NCBI GenBank assembly: GCA_029641185.1
Contig: JAPWGK010000007.1
Span: 434,001-498,000, forward strand
Reading direction: 5' to 3'
Length of the DNA: 64,000 bases
DNA from: Pseudofabraea citricarpa
Lineage: Eukaryota; Ascomycota; Leotiomycetes; Helotiales; Dermateaceae
A program made the translations under genes and the position numbers. This document shows, one piece after another, positions 11,829 to 23,952 of the stretch (the stretch's first letter is position 1; each line of letters begins with the position of its first letter). The notes under the pieces are model-generated. The model made no database searches. It saw only the letters and a program-made list of their open reading frames with translations, and had not been told where the DNA came from.

Positions 11829-13261
11829 TTGGTTTGGTCTTTTTGATAGAGCGTGAGAGTGTTGGTATATAGTGTAAATAATAGAAACAAATGTATTCTG
11901 AGCAACCTTGCAATTAAGAACCCGTGCAGTTTGACACCAAATACCAATTCCTATCTGAAATTAGCTCTCCCTCTACGTACCGTTGCGTTCTCCTTCCAAC
12001 TGATGCCGGTTTCGCTTCACGAAAAATCACATATCAAGAAATGGCTGGATTAGATAGCATTGATGGAAGACCTGTATCAAAAAAAATCCAGCAAGAATCC
12101 AAACCACCTTCTCCGCATAGGTCAGTGGTACTGATATAAATTAGACGCATTAAGCGAAAACCAAACATGAGAGAATAAATAGCTTGCTCGCTTACAGAAC
12201 AAATATCATAGCATTTCATGACTATTAGATGTTGAATTAACTAAGCAGTGTAATTTAAACTCATCTTGATATGCTTCCTATCTTCTCTTCTCGTCCCGAA
12301 GTTGTTATTGAGATGTGAGAGTGAGATTTCGTCCCATTTACTGCAGAGTTGATTCAGTTGAGAAAGATAGGGCACGGTGTGGAGAAGATAAACGGCGAGA
12401 TCATATATATTTTAGCTGCATGAGAGTATCTGATAAGCAAGATCAGCCCACAGTCCAGATGGCATCGGTTATCAAGACACGCAGATCTCTATTTGAGGTG
12501 CCTGTAGAATGGATGTAGATTTAATAGCTGCCATTCTGACTTTTATGCGTATATGGTATTGGTACTTGGATTCTCAAAGGGAAGTCTGCTGATAGCTTGA
12601 ATACAACCAGCTGTTAAGACAAAACTTGCTTTTCTGCGTCGAAAATAGATGAGCCTTCTATTTCTCGTCGCATTGCCAACCTGCTCATCACTTCGTTCTT
12701 GGTTCTTTAATCTTGTGGAATTATTGACGTATTTTGGCTCTTGATGATAATGCTTTCAACGGTTTGGATCTGGAATATGGTGCAGGGTGGATGTTTTTGA
12801 GGTCGCATTATTTTTTTCACAGTATCAATTGAGACTACAGAATACTTCAGAAGATTTGAATTAGTTTATGCTCGATACAGAGGTAAAATGATGTTAATAT
12901 GTTTCCCCCCTTTCGAAAATTATCCACTGCTGGTGGAGTTTATTGTGGAGCAACTTGAATATATCTTTTTCCTCTTGTCATTGCAACAAAAATATTAAAT
13001 CATCATAACAACTCTCTTACGCTAGGTTCTGACTCCGTTTACAACTTGATTCTACTGTAAAAGACAACCGAACTTGGAATTAGCTTAGCCTATCCGCGAC
13101 TGCCTCGTCGAGTCGGGCTTCCGACAGCTCAGGTTACACAACATTGAACTGGAGATGTGGGTGACTAAATATTTCCCCGCATCTCTCACAAACACAACAA
13201 CTTACAACTTTTAGTAGCTTCTCGACGATATCATCTTGGAGTAGACCAAGCAGCATCCAAA
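11829..13261. other. AT-rich spacer
   Basis: 3' flank of the tyrosinase and 5' flank of the RBR gene. No gene or RNA recognised; the ORFs are short and AT-driven. Confidence 0.5.
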
Positions 13262-15826
13262 ATGTTTATCCCTTGCAAGTTCTTCGCTCAAGGCGCATGC
13301 AAGTATGGAGCTGTATGTAGATTCAGTCACGACATTGTAATTAACTCCAGCTCCACAGCCCCCGAAAGACACATGAAAACACAGAATCTTGCGTTACGGT
13401 ATGTCATACAACATATCCCCTGGACAAGATTTCCTAAGGGGAAAAGAAATGCTAAAACTAAATCAACAGCCAGAAACCGCCTCAACTGAACGCTCTAGCT
13501 CCCTCTTTCGCTCCTACAGGAAGTGCAGATTTGACAACTCCCTCCATATTACCAAACAAGGCAAGGATGTTATATGCAAACAGCACATTTGAATCTTGAC
13601 TAATGGTTATACTCGCAGGTCCCGAAAAATGATGGACTCGATAACACAAATGACATGGATATTTATTGCAAGGAAATACATGGAGTTATGATCAATTTCA
13701 CTACCGGCGCCGAAGTGGCAGAAATAAATCTTCCATCAGATTATTCGGCGATTCAGATACTCGGGTTACAACCGAACCCTCCCATCCCAGCTGTCATAAA
13801 TCTCTTAGCGGACATCGGATTTCCGGTCCAACAACCAGACATCAAGATCAAATCAAGAGACACTTTCGAGGCGGTTGTAGAGGTGAGAGTTAAAGACCCA
13901 AATTTTGCTACAGCTGTGGCCGAGAGATTTTCTCAACTCCCACGGACACTGCCCCTCTCTAGAGAGCAAATATCTGTCAAGGTGATGCAAAGCAGTACTA
14001 GCTTAAGTGGTCCTCAAAATAGGCTCCACATGAGCTCTGTGAACTGCACTTGGTATAAGGCTTCTAGGGTTGCTTGGCTACATTATCCATCTATGGAGAG
14101 AGCTCGTGCAGGGCTCAATGCTCTCGAAAAACACGGCAAAATCAAAGGCCGCCAACTGCAGTGTTCGGTACAAAAGCCTGAGATGCCAATGTGGAGCCGA
14201 AGGTCATCAATGCATCATATATATTCTGTGCGGGTTGGAAACCTCGACATCGATATCACTGACAAAGACTTCAGCTCTGTATTGTACAAGTCGCTGGCAC
14301 CCAGAAAGATTATAATTGGTCCACAGTCTCACCCTTTTTCCGACGAGGAAGCCTCACGTATCATAGAGAAAGTGTTGAATGCCGATGGAAATCTACAGTC
14401 ATTTGAATCGTTCAGCATACCCGTTGGCGGCAAAATGAAAGCCGTAGCTACCTTCACAGATCGAACTGGAGCAAAGAAAGCCGTACAGACCTTCCACGAC
14501 AAAGAGCTGCCACAACTTGGAAACTCGAAAGTTTTTATGACACCGATTATATCATTCAAGCATAATTTATTGATGAGCATTCAAGCTGCGATCCAACCAG
14601 ACCTTGATGGACTAAAACAAGATATCTGGCACGGTGGACATACTCATCTGAAGATCTATCCTCCCACAGCACCCGAAAAGCCTGTTGTGACGTTGCGAGT
14701 TTTTGGCGAGGACTCGAAGCGAGTCGTCGAAGCAAATAACGCTGTAAAAGCTTTGCTGGCCGGAACTATTGTTATGCACGGCGAAGTTGCTCTGTGGGAT
14801 GATTCTTTCCGCACTCCAAACTTTATTGCGTACTTAAATGAGCTATGTAAAGCTCACAAGCTATACATTCACAGAAATTTGAAAGAATCTCAGTTATGCA
14901 TGTATGGAGGTGGACAAAAGAACCAGAAAATCGTTCAAGATGTGCTGATGGAGAGAATCGACTCTCTGAAGTACCTGCATCAAACCATCAACTTGGATGC
15001 CACTCTTTTGAAATGTGCACTTCAAGGAGGTTGGCAAAGAATCAAAGGTAGATTTGGTGAGAGAGCCACCTTGTGTGTGTCTAGCCAACCGAAAACTATC
15101 ACAATTCGGGGCTCGCTTCAAGAAGTTCAGCAAGCACAGTTTATCTTGATAGAAGATGACGGTATTAATACAGATGCATCGGCAGTAACAGAAGACGATT
15201 GTCCTGTATGCTGGTGTGAGCCAACAGAGCCACTGAAAATACCCTGTGGTCACGTATACTGCAAAGACTGCCTCCAAAATCAATGTGCGTCGGCAAGCGA
15301 TGGCAATCTTCCAGTGAAATGTTTCGGGGCAGGCAGCAAGTGCGAGTACGTGTTTACCATGGATGATCTCAAATCCATGTTATCACTGGCTGCATATGAA
15401 GAACTACTTCTCGCCTCATTCGAATTCTACACACGCTCGCATCCAGCAGAATTTCATGGTTGTCCCACTCCAGATTGTCCACAAATCTACCGTCGAACCA
15501 ACAACGGGTCCTTGTTCTTCTGTTCGGAATGTTTGACTTCTATATGCACGACCTGCAATGTCATCTCTCATGATGATATGACATGCGAGCAAAATCGCGA
15601 ACTCAATTCCGAAGACACCAAGCAATTGCGCAAGTGGATGGCAAGTAACGACGTGCGTGACTGCCCGAAATGCAAGATGTCAATCGAGAAGATCTCTGGA
15701 TGTAATCATATGGAGTGTGCCTTATGTAAGGCACACATCTGCTGGTTCTGCATGAGTACCTTTGAGTCTGGTCCGGAGTGTTATGACCATATGTCGAAAG
15801 CACATCGGGATTGGTATGGGGATTAA
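13262..15826 (+). CDS. CCCH zinc-finger / RBR (RING-IBR-RING) E3 ubiquitin ligase with RNA-binding-like middle
   Basis: Predicted RBR-type ubiquitin ligase, in which ubiquitin passes through a RING2 cysteine. Three exons (13262-13398, 13470-13560, 13619-15826) give 811 aa. A CCCH finger opens the protein (C5, C13, C19, H23; C-x7-C-x5-C-x3-H). The middle contains RRM-like segments (around 270-380, YSVRVGNLDIDI) and a KH-like stretch (around 540-590). The RBR starts at C604 (CPVCWCEP...CGHVYCKDC), passes through an IBR (CPTPDCPQIY...FFCSECLTSICTTC) and ends with RING2 (CPKC from C758; SGCNHMEC with presumed catalytic C771). The order resembles the C-terminal part of DEAH-box helicase/RBR fusions, without the helicase. 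Intron 2 is GC-AG (donor AAG|GCAAGG), the only choice that keeps the frame. Confidence 0.85.
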
Positions 15827-16530
15827 ATTGAATAGACTTTTGTGATCCTTATTCTGCTGTATTGGAAAGATAGATGAAGGCAATCTGGATATTCCGTCTT
15901 CTGAAGGGCTTGGGTATATCATAGCTAGACTAAGTTTGGACACGAGTGATGAATATATATTACTAAAATCAACTCACCATGGTGATTTATCATTGGAGGC
16001 CATATAAAATAAGGGTACTATCCAGAGCAGCTTTTACAACTTAGAAAGTTCTTCCGATATATATGATATTACTAGCGACGTAATAGACGGCGAAAGAAAT
16101 CACTTGGTATGAGCCTTAATTTGTAATTAATAAAAGTCGAAATTAGTTCTAGGAATTTATGCAAATACTCAAATCTCGCCTGCTATTAGCTGAACTCCTG
16201 TGCTTTCTAATTTCACACATCTGCAGGTGTTGCTGCATGCATGCAGGCAGGTGAAAAGGGAAGTTTCTGCCTGAGGAAAGTCGACGTCAACCTCCCGTCC
16301 ATCTGCACCGACAACACACCATTTCAATGACCAGTTGGTCTGCGCATTAACAGCAGATCCTACATAGGTACCTATCTGGCCCATCCCTTCCTTCAAATAT
16401 CTTTCTTTGAAAAGTCTAAGTATCTCTTTGTCCTCGGTAATATCTCACACGGCGACGAGGCTCTGAAGCAAAGTCCAACTCAGCCCGTGAATCCATCAAA
16501 CGAAACATTTAGAGCCATCTAAATTTCATC
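15827..16530. other. Spacer upstream of the BTB gene
   Basis: No gene recognised. It contains the 3' end of the RBR gene and presumably the promoter of the BTB gene. Confidence 0.5.
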
Positions 16531-17521
16531 ATGGCAGCATTAGATACAGGGTGAGTTATCTAATTTCCTCTCCAGATCTGCAAGGCTTAGTCTGTGACCC
16601 AGCGTATTCAATTCCAAACAATTCGTCTTCGTCGTCGGCGAGAGCCGTACGGAATTCCCTATTCACGCTGCGATTGTTGCCCAGCAATCGAAGGCGCTTG
16701 ACATCCTCATCAATGGACCCATGGCTGAAGCCTCGGATGGGAAAGTGGTTTTTGATGATGTCAGTGAGGAGACCTTCACGCGCTTCTGTCAGTTTGCGTA
16801 TGCGGGAAATTATACCACTCCAGACTTCAAAACTGTTGAGTTGTCGGTCACTAAAACCATTGCTACGACATCGCACAATTCTTTTACTGATAATGATTAC
16901 GGAGACCCACCATCACCACCAGGAAAGCCAATACCGGAGCCAATACTAGAGCCAGCGCCAGAGCCAGTGCCGGAGGAATACATCGACGATGGTTGGGGGC
17001 AATACAGGCCTAGAGCTACCCATAACAAAAAGGGCAAAGGTCGAGCGACAAGCCTTCCAGAAAGTAGTGCCTTGCGGAAATCACTTAACGCTCAATCTTA
17101 CGATACAAAGCCAAATGAAAGAAGCTCCACCTCACGATGTGACGTTCGTCCAAACAGTGGCCCTGAAGAAGATTACACGCCGGTTCTCCTCGGCCATGCA
17201 CAGCTTTACGTCTTTGCTGAGAAATGGGGAATCGATGCCTTGAAAACCCTCGCGTTGTCGAAGCTTCACAAGACATTGACTTCCTTCACTTTGTATGCCG
17301 TGCGGCGAGCCGATATTGTAGACCTCCTCCAATATGCGTACTCGAACGACAACACGCCGGATCGTGGCGATAACGTGGATGGTCTGAGGGCTTTGGTCAT
17401 GCTTTATACGGGTTGCGAGGTAGAGAGCTTGATCCAGTGTCCTGAATTCCTGGCGTTGATCGGCGAGGGGGGGCAACTTGCCCAGGATCTTGTAAGGATT
17501 TTGATGAAGAGGATTAAATGA
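16531..17521 (+). CDS. BTB/POZ domain protein with proline-glutamate insert
   Basis: Two exons (16531-16550, 16603-17521) give 312 aa. The 20-nt first exon encodes MAALDTG. The BTB fold begins FVFVVGESRTEFPIHAAIVAQQSKAL (about 14-38) and continues with VSEETFTRFCQFAYAGNYTTP. A low-complexity stretch of roughly 110 residues interrupts it, rich in P-x-P-E-P units (IPEPILEPAPEPVPEE) and basic patches. BTB-like sequence then resumes with LGHAQLYVFAEKWGIDALKTLALSKLHKTL, followed by helical C-terminal sequence. This split arrangement is common in fungal BTB proteins. Such proteins mediate dimerisation or act as Cullin-3 adaptors; no substrate-binding domain is visible, so the role is unknown. Confidence 0.85.
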
Positions 17522-19850
17522 TGAGGGGAGTTAATAACAAACGGAACTGGTTTTGGAGATTTTGGTTTCATTTTCGACATTTCATAGGGCGTGTGGGATT
17601 CTCGTTGATTCTATCTCTTTGTAGAGTGGGTAGCTACTAAATTGATAACAGTTGTACTGGAATCTCGATTGCCGATTGATCAAATGATTAATGACCAGAA
17701 AGTGATGCTGGTGTTTAGCGCAGGTTGATTTGACCTCGAGATTTCTCATGCCCTTTGAGTCCTCGCAAATCTGCCCCATCAGGTCTTAAGCCTGTATATT
17801 TATCTATTATTAAATATAACAAGGTATCTATCGTGAACTACCACAAATTAAGTGGTAAATAAACCACATTATATCATGAGAATATGAAGATTAAACCTAC
17901 TATTAAAATCCCAGCCAAATATTCTGCTCGTAAGTTAGATACTTTGAAACCCGGCCTTTAAAATGAATTAATAAGCATGCCCTTTCACAATCCGCTTGAA
18001 TTCTTGGTGGAAAGCAATTCCTCATTCAAGTTAGAGAGCTCGGTCGTATGCTATGCAAAGAATTCGCTACATGAAGTAAATAATACTACTTCGAGGAATT
18101 TAGAGACTTTAGTTGGGTTGTAGAATTCTATATCAACTGCTTGATATAACACCCTCCTTATTGTCCAGGCGAGGGAGTTTGGATTCTATTTTTACGAAGC
18201 CAGGTACCTAAGCTTGCGAATCTATTTATATTATCCACAAACGTTTTATTTCGCCATTTAATATCTAGATCAAGTCGGCAGTTACTATATTATATGTACT
18301 TATCAATTCATCAGTCCTCCACTCCCTTTAGAACGAGAACAAGACCCCGGGGGAAAAAAAGAAAGAAAAAAAGAAAAGAAACACTTTATTGCCTCTAACT
18401 AGTAAGTATATAAACATTAACCGTCTCGGTTCTTGAACTAAACTTGGTATTACTATATTATTAAGTATTCCCCGGAGTTCCATTGTATACTCCGACCATA
18501 CCGTCAATCGCTAGACATCAATGTTAAAGAAAGTATAGCAAACGCGCTGCATATAAGTCGGTTACAGAGGGAAAATCAAAAAAAGGATTAGCGAGTCAAG
18601 TAAGTGGCGTTTGGAATAATAGCAGCCAGCTACAATTTGCAGATTTTATTTGAACTTTGCCTATAATTCCATGCACATTTTCCGCGCGAGCAACGCGTTG
18701 ATTTTATCTCCTGTCCTCTCCTCTCCTCTCTTTTCACACACAACAACGATACCAGAACCCCCTTCTCCCCCACGAAGAAAAAGAAAAGATACATACCCTT
18801 CACACCCCCAAACAACCAACAACCTAAATAACAACAACAATCCTCCTCCTATCTCTTCAGGTTGAAATCTAAAATCATCTCGGAGATAAAACCGCCAACA
18901 TCTTACACCCTACACCCAACACCAATCCCGACCCCGAAGCTGACGAGGTCGCACAAGCATACATGCATATAGACAAGAAGCTGTGGCTAAGGATTTAAGC
19001 AAAAATGCCACACGGAGCGAAAAAGAACCTTGCTACCGAACACGCCAAACCCTGCAAGGTGCAAGAGCTGGGCTAGGCTGGGCACACGTGGGGGTGAGGG
19101 GTTGAGGGGTAAATAAACATCCGGAGAGGAGAGGGGAGGGGAGGGGAGGTTTATTTAGTGGCTGACAGGCTGACTGGCCCCCTGGCCCACGAGCCAGGAT
19201 TTCGTCACACTACTAGTACGGTACTGTACCGGGTTTGGTGGATTTTGTTTTGTTGCTTGGGGGAGGGAGGATGACTGAACTGCTTACCCCGGTTTTTCTT
19301 TCCTCTCACTGGGAACTGGGATGGGGGAAGAAGGCTGATGGGTATTTGATTATTCCTGACTTGTACAATGTGATAAGTTATGCCCGTTTCGTTTTCTGCG
19401 GCGAAAGCAAGAGAGGAATGTTTTTAGAAGAGTGTAGATTCTTCATGATTGATTGCTTGAAGAATCGCCATACTTTGAAGCTATTCGGAGTGGGTAGAGG
19501 TATGATCTAATGTGGTGCTAGGTGAGCTACAAATCCATATTTTGAGTCTTGATATCATGATATAATGATATTTACATAATACAGTACTGGAATGATTGGC
19601 GGAACTTGTATGAACCCCTTCGGATGGATAAATCGCGTCTTTTACTCCGTAAAGGCAGCATGACTCCGTAGTATAGTAGTATACATGTCATTGAATTTTG
19701 GATAGGAATCTGACTCCAGTCACGGCACCCGCGTCGCTTGTATTTCAAATAACATGTCCTCACAGGTTCACAGTAGTGAGTTCTTCATCCACTTTCAATA
19801 CAACTGTCTATTCATTACTGTAAGCTGCCATCTCCTATTACTCGTGAACA
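17522..19850. other. Long AT-rich spacer, possibly RIP-decayed
   Basis: 2.3 kb without recognisable gene. The part at about 17790-18560 is very TA-rich and carries no ORF of note. The part at 19080-19160 is G-rich (GAGGGGAGGG repeats). One 91-codon ORF at 19235-19510 (+) has no recognisable features. Confidence 0.5.
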
Positions 19851-21550
19851 TTAAACCTTGCTGTCCGTAACGACTTCAGCGTGTTCGGCCTCTCGGACCT
19901 TCTCAGCGCTCAATCCCGCACCTTCAGCATTATGTCTAAACTCAGCCTCCATATCCACAAGCTCAGCCATCATGGCCTTGTGCGCCTTTCTGGTAGGCAT
20001 TTGCTTCGTCAACTCGAATAAGCGATCCATCGACTCCAGCGGCACACCCTTCGTTTCTGGGATCAGGAACCACACAAAGAAGATGGAACCGATCATCAAG
20101 GAAGCGAAGAAGAAGTAGACACCATAATCCATCTTCTCAAACATCTGGGGCGTGAACCTGGCAACGATGAAGTTCCAAAACCAGTTGTTTGCTGCAGCAA
20201 AAGCTTGGGCCAGAGTACGGACGTTTTGATCGAACATCTCGGAGTTGAGAACTAGACGAAAAGTTAGCATTTTCTTCTTTTCTTTTTGGGCGTTACAAAC
20301 TTACCCCATGGTGTTCCATTCCAAGAAGGAGTATAGAAAGCAGTCCATAGATAGAAGAAAAACATTGCAGCAATTCCTCCACCCCCCAAGGACGGAGTTG
20401 GATTTTCGAGTGGCTTAGCGATAGCGATGTAGGCACCGACAATCCAAAGACAGATAGAGCCTCCAAGGGCACCGTAGATGAGAAGATTTCTTCGGCCCAG
20501 TTTATCAATGAGGAACAGAAGCCAGAAAACAGTCAAAACAGTCTTTATGACACCGAAAATACCAGTGGTGAGGAGCGAGGTGTTAGTGCCAGTAACACCA
20601 ATGGATCTGAAAACCGTTGGAGAGTAGTAGTTGATAGCATTGATACCAGATCCGTTCTGCCAGAAGAAAAGTGCACCTCCAAGGAAGAATCTGTACATGA
20701 CAGTCTTGGATCTCGCAACTGTTCTGAATGGTTGCCAGAACCCGAGACCAACAGTGGATCGTTGCTGCTCGATAGCGTGATCAATTGCGCTAACTTCCTC
20801 GAGCATGTATATATCGTCAGAAGGAAGTTGTCGCAACCAGCAAAGATTCTTCAGAGCCAACTCGCGTCGTCCTTTGGATAAGAGCCATCTCGGGGATTCG
20901 GCGAGGAAGAGGGAGCCGACAAAGAGGAAGCCCGCAGGTGGGAGCTGGATAGCGAAAGGAATAATCCACTGCGTGTGCGACGGCGTCATAGTTGTGCTAA
21001 CTCCATAGTTGATCCAGAAACCGACCAATCCTCCAACTTGCCATCCGAGCTCGTAAAGTCCGACCAATCTTCCACGAATTGCTGGTGGGGAGATTTCTGA
21101 GATATAAATTGGGGTCAAATTCGACGCCGCACCGACACCGATACCAGCGAGGACACGGCCTCCGTAAATAAGACCAAGACCTCTGTCACCCGTGGCACCG
21201 AGCATCAGACCTGCACCAAGAACAAAAACAGCAGAGAAGAGGGTTAAACCCTTCTTTCTGCCGAGGAAGTGACCCGCAGGATAGGCGAAAAATGCACCGA
21301 AAAAGGCACCGGCTTGATATAGAGAAACAACATTTGCTTTCAGAGTGTTGACTTCGGACGTTGATTTTAATGCTGGCCCCCAGCCAAATTCATTGATGAA
21401 AGATGGCAGGGCGAGTGTTCCACCGATAAAGGCACTGTCGTAACCGATCGTGACGGCGGCGAAAGAAGCAATGGTAGCACTGAAGTACACCCGCCAGTTG
21501 TAGACGGATGGTGGCGTGGGCCGATCCTCGACTTTGGTAAGAAGACCCAT
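19851..21550 (-). CDS. qutD: Quinate permease, MFS sugar-porter family
   Basis: Proton-coupled uptake of quinate across the plasma membrane. Two exons (21550-20305 and 20251-19851, intron 53 nt) encode 548 aa. The twelve-helix sugar-porter pattern is clear: GHFLGRKKG in the loop after helix 2, GRVLAGIGVGAASNLTPIYISEI, PPAIRGRLVGLYELGWQVGG, AESPRWLLSKGR before the central loop, GSGINAINYYSP in helix 7, DKLGRRN and the final PETKGVPLE. The text TPSWNGTPWVLNSEMFDQNVR, which spans the splice, is typical of fungal quinate transporters. It is divergent from qutB across 965 bp, the arrangement expected for co-induced cluster genes. Confidence 0.93.
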
Positions 21551-21814
21551 GATGAATCGCTGTAACCCGACTCTCGGTTGATGAGTGTGGTGGTGATGGG
21601 CTGCGAGATGTTCTGAGCTGGAAACCTCCCCAGATGCGATGACTGCTGGTCAGAATGAGTTTCTGGAACTGGGCATGCAGATGAATATATATCCAAGAGA
21701 TAAGACCCGATGCGCCTCAGATTAACTCAAGTAGGACTGGACATGTTTGCGGAGAAGACTGACTCGTCCTCCCAGCTGACCTGTTAGAGACGCCTGCCCG
21801 TGGGGAAGGTAGGG

Positions 21815-21831
21815 GGATAAGAGATTAATCC
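21815..21831. promoter_or_regulatory. Imperfect GGATAA...TTAATCC dyad, possible QutA/QA-1F-like site
   Basis: The sequence GGATAAGAGATTAATCC has the inverted half-sites of the QutA/QA-1F 16-mer (GGRTAARYRYTTATCC), with one extra base in the right arm. It lies in the qutD-qutB divergent promoter. This is a visual match only. Confidence 0.3.
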
Positions 21832-22104
21832 TAGCCTCATCGTCTGTATTTCGGCGGACTTGGCCTTCTTTGGGAACTGAAGGGCCGAAGAGACTGGAGC
21901 CCGTTCGTGCTGACAGTCGGAAAGGAGTCCATTGGAAATCTCTGCAGTGCCGGAGAGTAGTCGGAGAAGACCCCAGATCCCCACAATCCAAGAAACTTGG
22001 GGCTTGGAGGCGCCAGTCTGGATGCTTGGGGATGAGTCTGGCTGGCTCGCTTGAGAGTGAAGATGCTGGGTTGTGTGTTGGAGTTTGTTGGAGTGGGTTG
22101 GAGT

Positions 22105-22120
22105 GGGTAAAGTTTTTTCC
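22105..22120. promoter_or_regulatory. Candidate QutA/QA-1F operator (13 of 16 positions)
   Basis: GGGTAAAGTTTTTTCC matches the consensus GGRTAARYRYTTATCC at 13 of 16 positions, about 400 bp upstream of qutB. A binding role is inferred from place and similarity. Confidence 0.35.
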
Positions 22121-22515
22121 TCTCGTCTGTTCTTCGGATGCGGATGCGATGGCGGATGACAAAGCAAAACCTCAGGCACCACGAGGGGGGATCATTCTTT
22201 GCCCACCTTGGAAGAACTAAGAAAAGTCTTATTTTCGAAACGTCGAAGAGCCTCCTTCTTGTATATACTTGGCCCGGCTTTGATATTTTCCGGAAGACAC
22301 AGCGACTCCACACTTGTGGGACGTGTTGGGAGCAATTCTTTTGGTCAGCAGTTCCGTAGCTCAGTAGGTTGCTTCACAGCTCAGTTGTCTCTTCTCTCCT
22401 CTCATCACGATTCATTTTTCTACCAAGTGCCATTTCAGGACATTTCTTTCAGTATCAAGACCTAGGAAAACCACAAAAGACACAGTCTACGAAGGAACCC
22501 TATCCCACACCCACA

Positions 22516-23448
22516 ATGGCTACAGAACCCCTCACTCCAGATTCTGCCCATCTCGACCGAGTAGGTTATCTGTTTGGGCACCCAATTGCCCACTCACTCT
22601 CTCCTCTCCTCCATCAAACCATATACGACAATCTCTCTCCTCCGAGAAAATGGTCTCAACTGCCGCTCGATTCCATTGACGTACCCAACTTCCTTCGTCT
22701 CACGAAAGACCCGAAGTTCTATGGAGCTTCTGTGACCATGCCGCATAAAGTTGCCATAATCCCGCATCTTGACGAAATCACACAAGAGGGCAAGGAGATT
22801 GGGGCATGCAACACGATATTCTTGAGAGAGAAGGATGGGAAGCGGATTATGGTTGGCACAAATACCGACACTGTTGGTGTCCGTGAAGCTTTCTACCAGA
22901 ATTTAAAACCTGGACAGACACAAGATATCTTCAAGGGCCGACCGGGTCTGGTTATCGGCGGTGGCGGGGCTTGTAGGAGTGCAGTGTGTGCATTGGAGAG
23001 ATTTATGGGTTGCTCGCCAATCTACATTGTGAACCGCGATGTTTCCGAAGTCGACGCTGTGTTGGCTAGTGGGATCAGCAAAACTCTCATACATGTGAAG
23101 ACGGTCGAGCAAGCCATCTCCCTGGCATCGCCTTCCGCTATAGTATCGTGTATTCCAGATTTCCCACCAAAGACACCCGAGGAATTGGAGGCAAGAGCAG
23201 TCATCGAAATATTCCTTGGAAAACCAGAGAAGGGTGCGATACTGGAGATGTGCTACCACCCAAGTCCATTCACGGAGATTGCAGGGTTAAGTGAGAAGAA
23301 TGGCTGGCAATTGATACTAGGAACCGAGGCCATGATCTACCAAGGCTTGGAACAGGATAGATATTGGACAGAGACAGAGGTGAAGGATTTACCTGGCGAG
23401 CAAGTGAAAGCTGTGATCTTAGAGGCTTTGAGTAAAGCCAGGAGATGA
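22516..23448 (+). CDS. qutB: Quinate dehydrogenase (quinate/shikimate dehydrogenase family)
   Basis: Oxidises quinate to 3-dehydroquinate, the first catabolic step. Single exon, 310 aa. The substrate-binding domain carries HSLSP (S27, S29), the MPHK motif with presumed catalytic Lys78, ACNT (97-100) and GTNTD (Asp118). The Rossmann domain has the glycine-rich loop GGGGACRSA (148-156). The residues after the second strand are VNRD, with an acidic residue where NADP-dependent shikimate dehydrogenases have Thr or Arg, so NAD+ preference is inferred. The chosen start lies 147 nt inside a longer open frame and begins MATEPLTPDSAHLDRVGYLFGHPIAHS, like fungal homologues; the longer version would add leader-like sequence. 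Confidence 0.93.
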   Translation: MATEPLTPDSAHLDRVGYLFGHPIAHSLSPLLHQTIYDNLSPPRKWSQLPLDSIDVPNFLRLTKDPKFYGASVTMPHKVAIIPHLDEITQEGKEIGACNTIFLREKDGKRIMVGTNTDTVGVREAFYQNLKPGQTQDIFKGRPGLVIGGGGACRSAVCALERFMGCSPIYIVNRDVSEVDAVLASGISKTLIHVKTVEQAISLASPSAIVSCIPDFPPKTPEELEARAVIEIFLGKPEKGAILEMCYHPSPFTEIAGLSEKNGWQLILGTEAMIYQGLEQDRYWTETEVKDLPGEQVKAVILEALSKARR

Positions 23449-23952
23449 GATCACGACAAGTACCTGCAGCAAATGGAAACATTTTCATGATCACGTCTAC
23501 TCTCATGTCCAGAATTCAATTGACTGTAAGCCACGATTCAGCCATTTCTTGCCAGGTCCAGGTGATACTGTACGAGTACGCCCTCAAGTCCAGGGTGAGA
23601 CTCCAAGATTCTTGAAGCTGGGGCGGGTAATTCTTCTGCCACTTTATTGTCACAGCTCCCAGGTGCGGGCTTCTCCACATTCTGGGGTAAGCTCCAGCTC
23701 TCATAGCCAATCACCTTCTCTCTGTTCCTAACTGGATGCAACAAAACGAGTCGTGGTCGCGGGTAATGATTCTTCAATCTCAAGTCCTGGGCAAGGAGCC
23801 AAAGAAGCGGAACAGATATGGAGATAACAGTAGCATGCTAGACAACACGCTCAACGGAACCCGAAGTGCAAAACGTCAGCAACTAGCATGTTCGTGGGAC
23901 CGACCATTGAATTACAAAGACATGATTAATTTTGAGGACCGACGGGACACCT
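23449..23952. other. Convergent spacer between qutB and the dioxygenase
   Basis: 504 bp of 3' flanks. No gene seen. Confidence 0.5.

Larger units (their letters stand above)
21551..22515. promoter_or_regulatory. Divergent qutD-qutB promoter
   Basis: 965 bp between two quinate genes transcribed away from each other. It contains two sequences resembling the QutA/QA-1F operator (listed separately) and a TATATAT stretch near 21685, about 135 bp upstream of the qutD start. CT-rich sequence precedes qutB. Confidence 0.6.

Noticed and set aside
22369..22515. Longer N-terminus for qutB
   Set aside because: The extra 49 residues look like translated leader; homologous proteins begin at the MATEPLTPD methionine.
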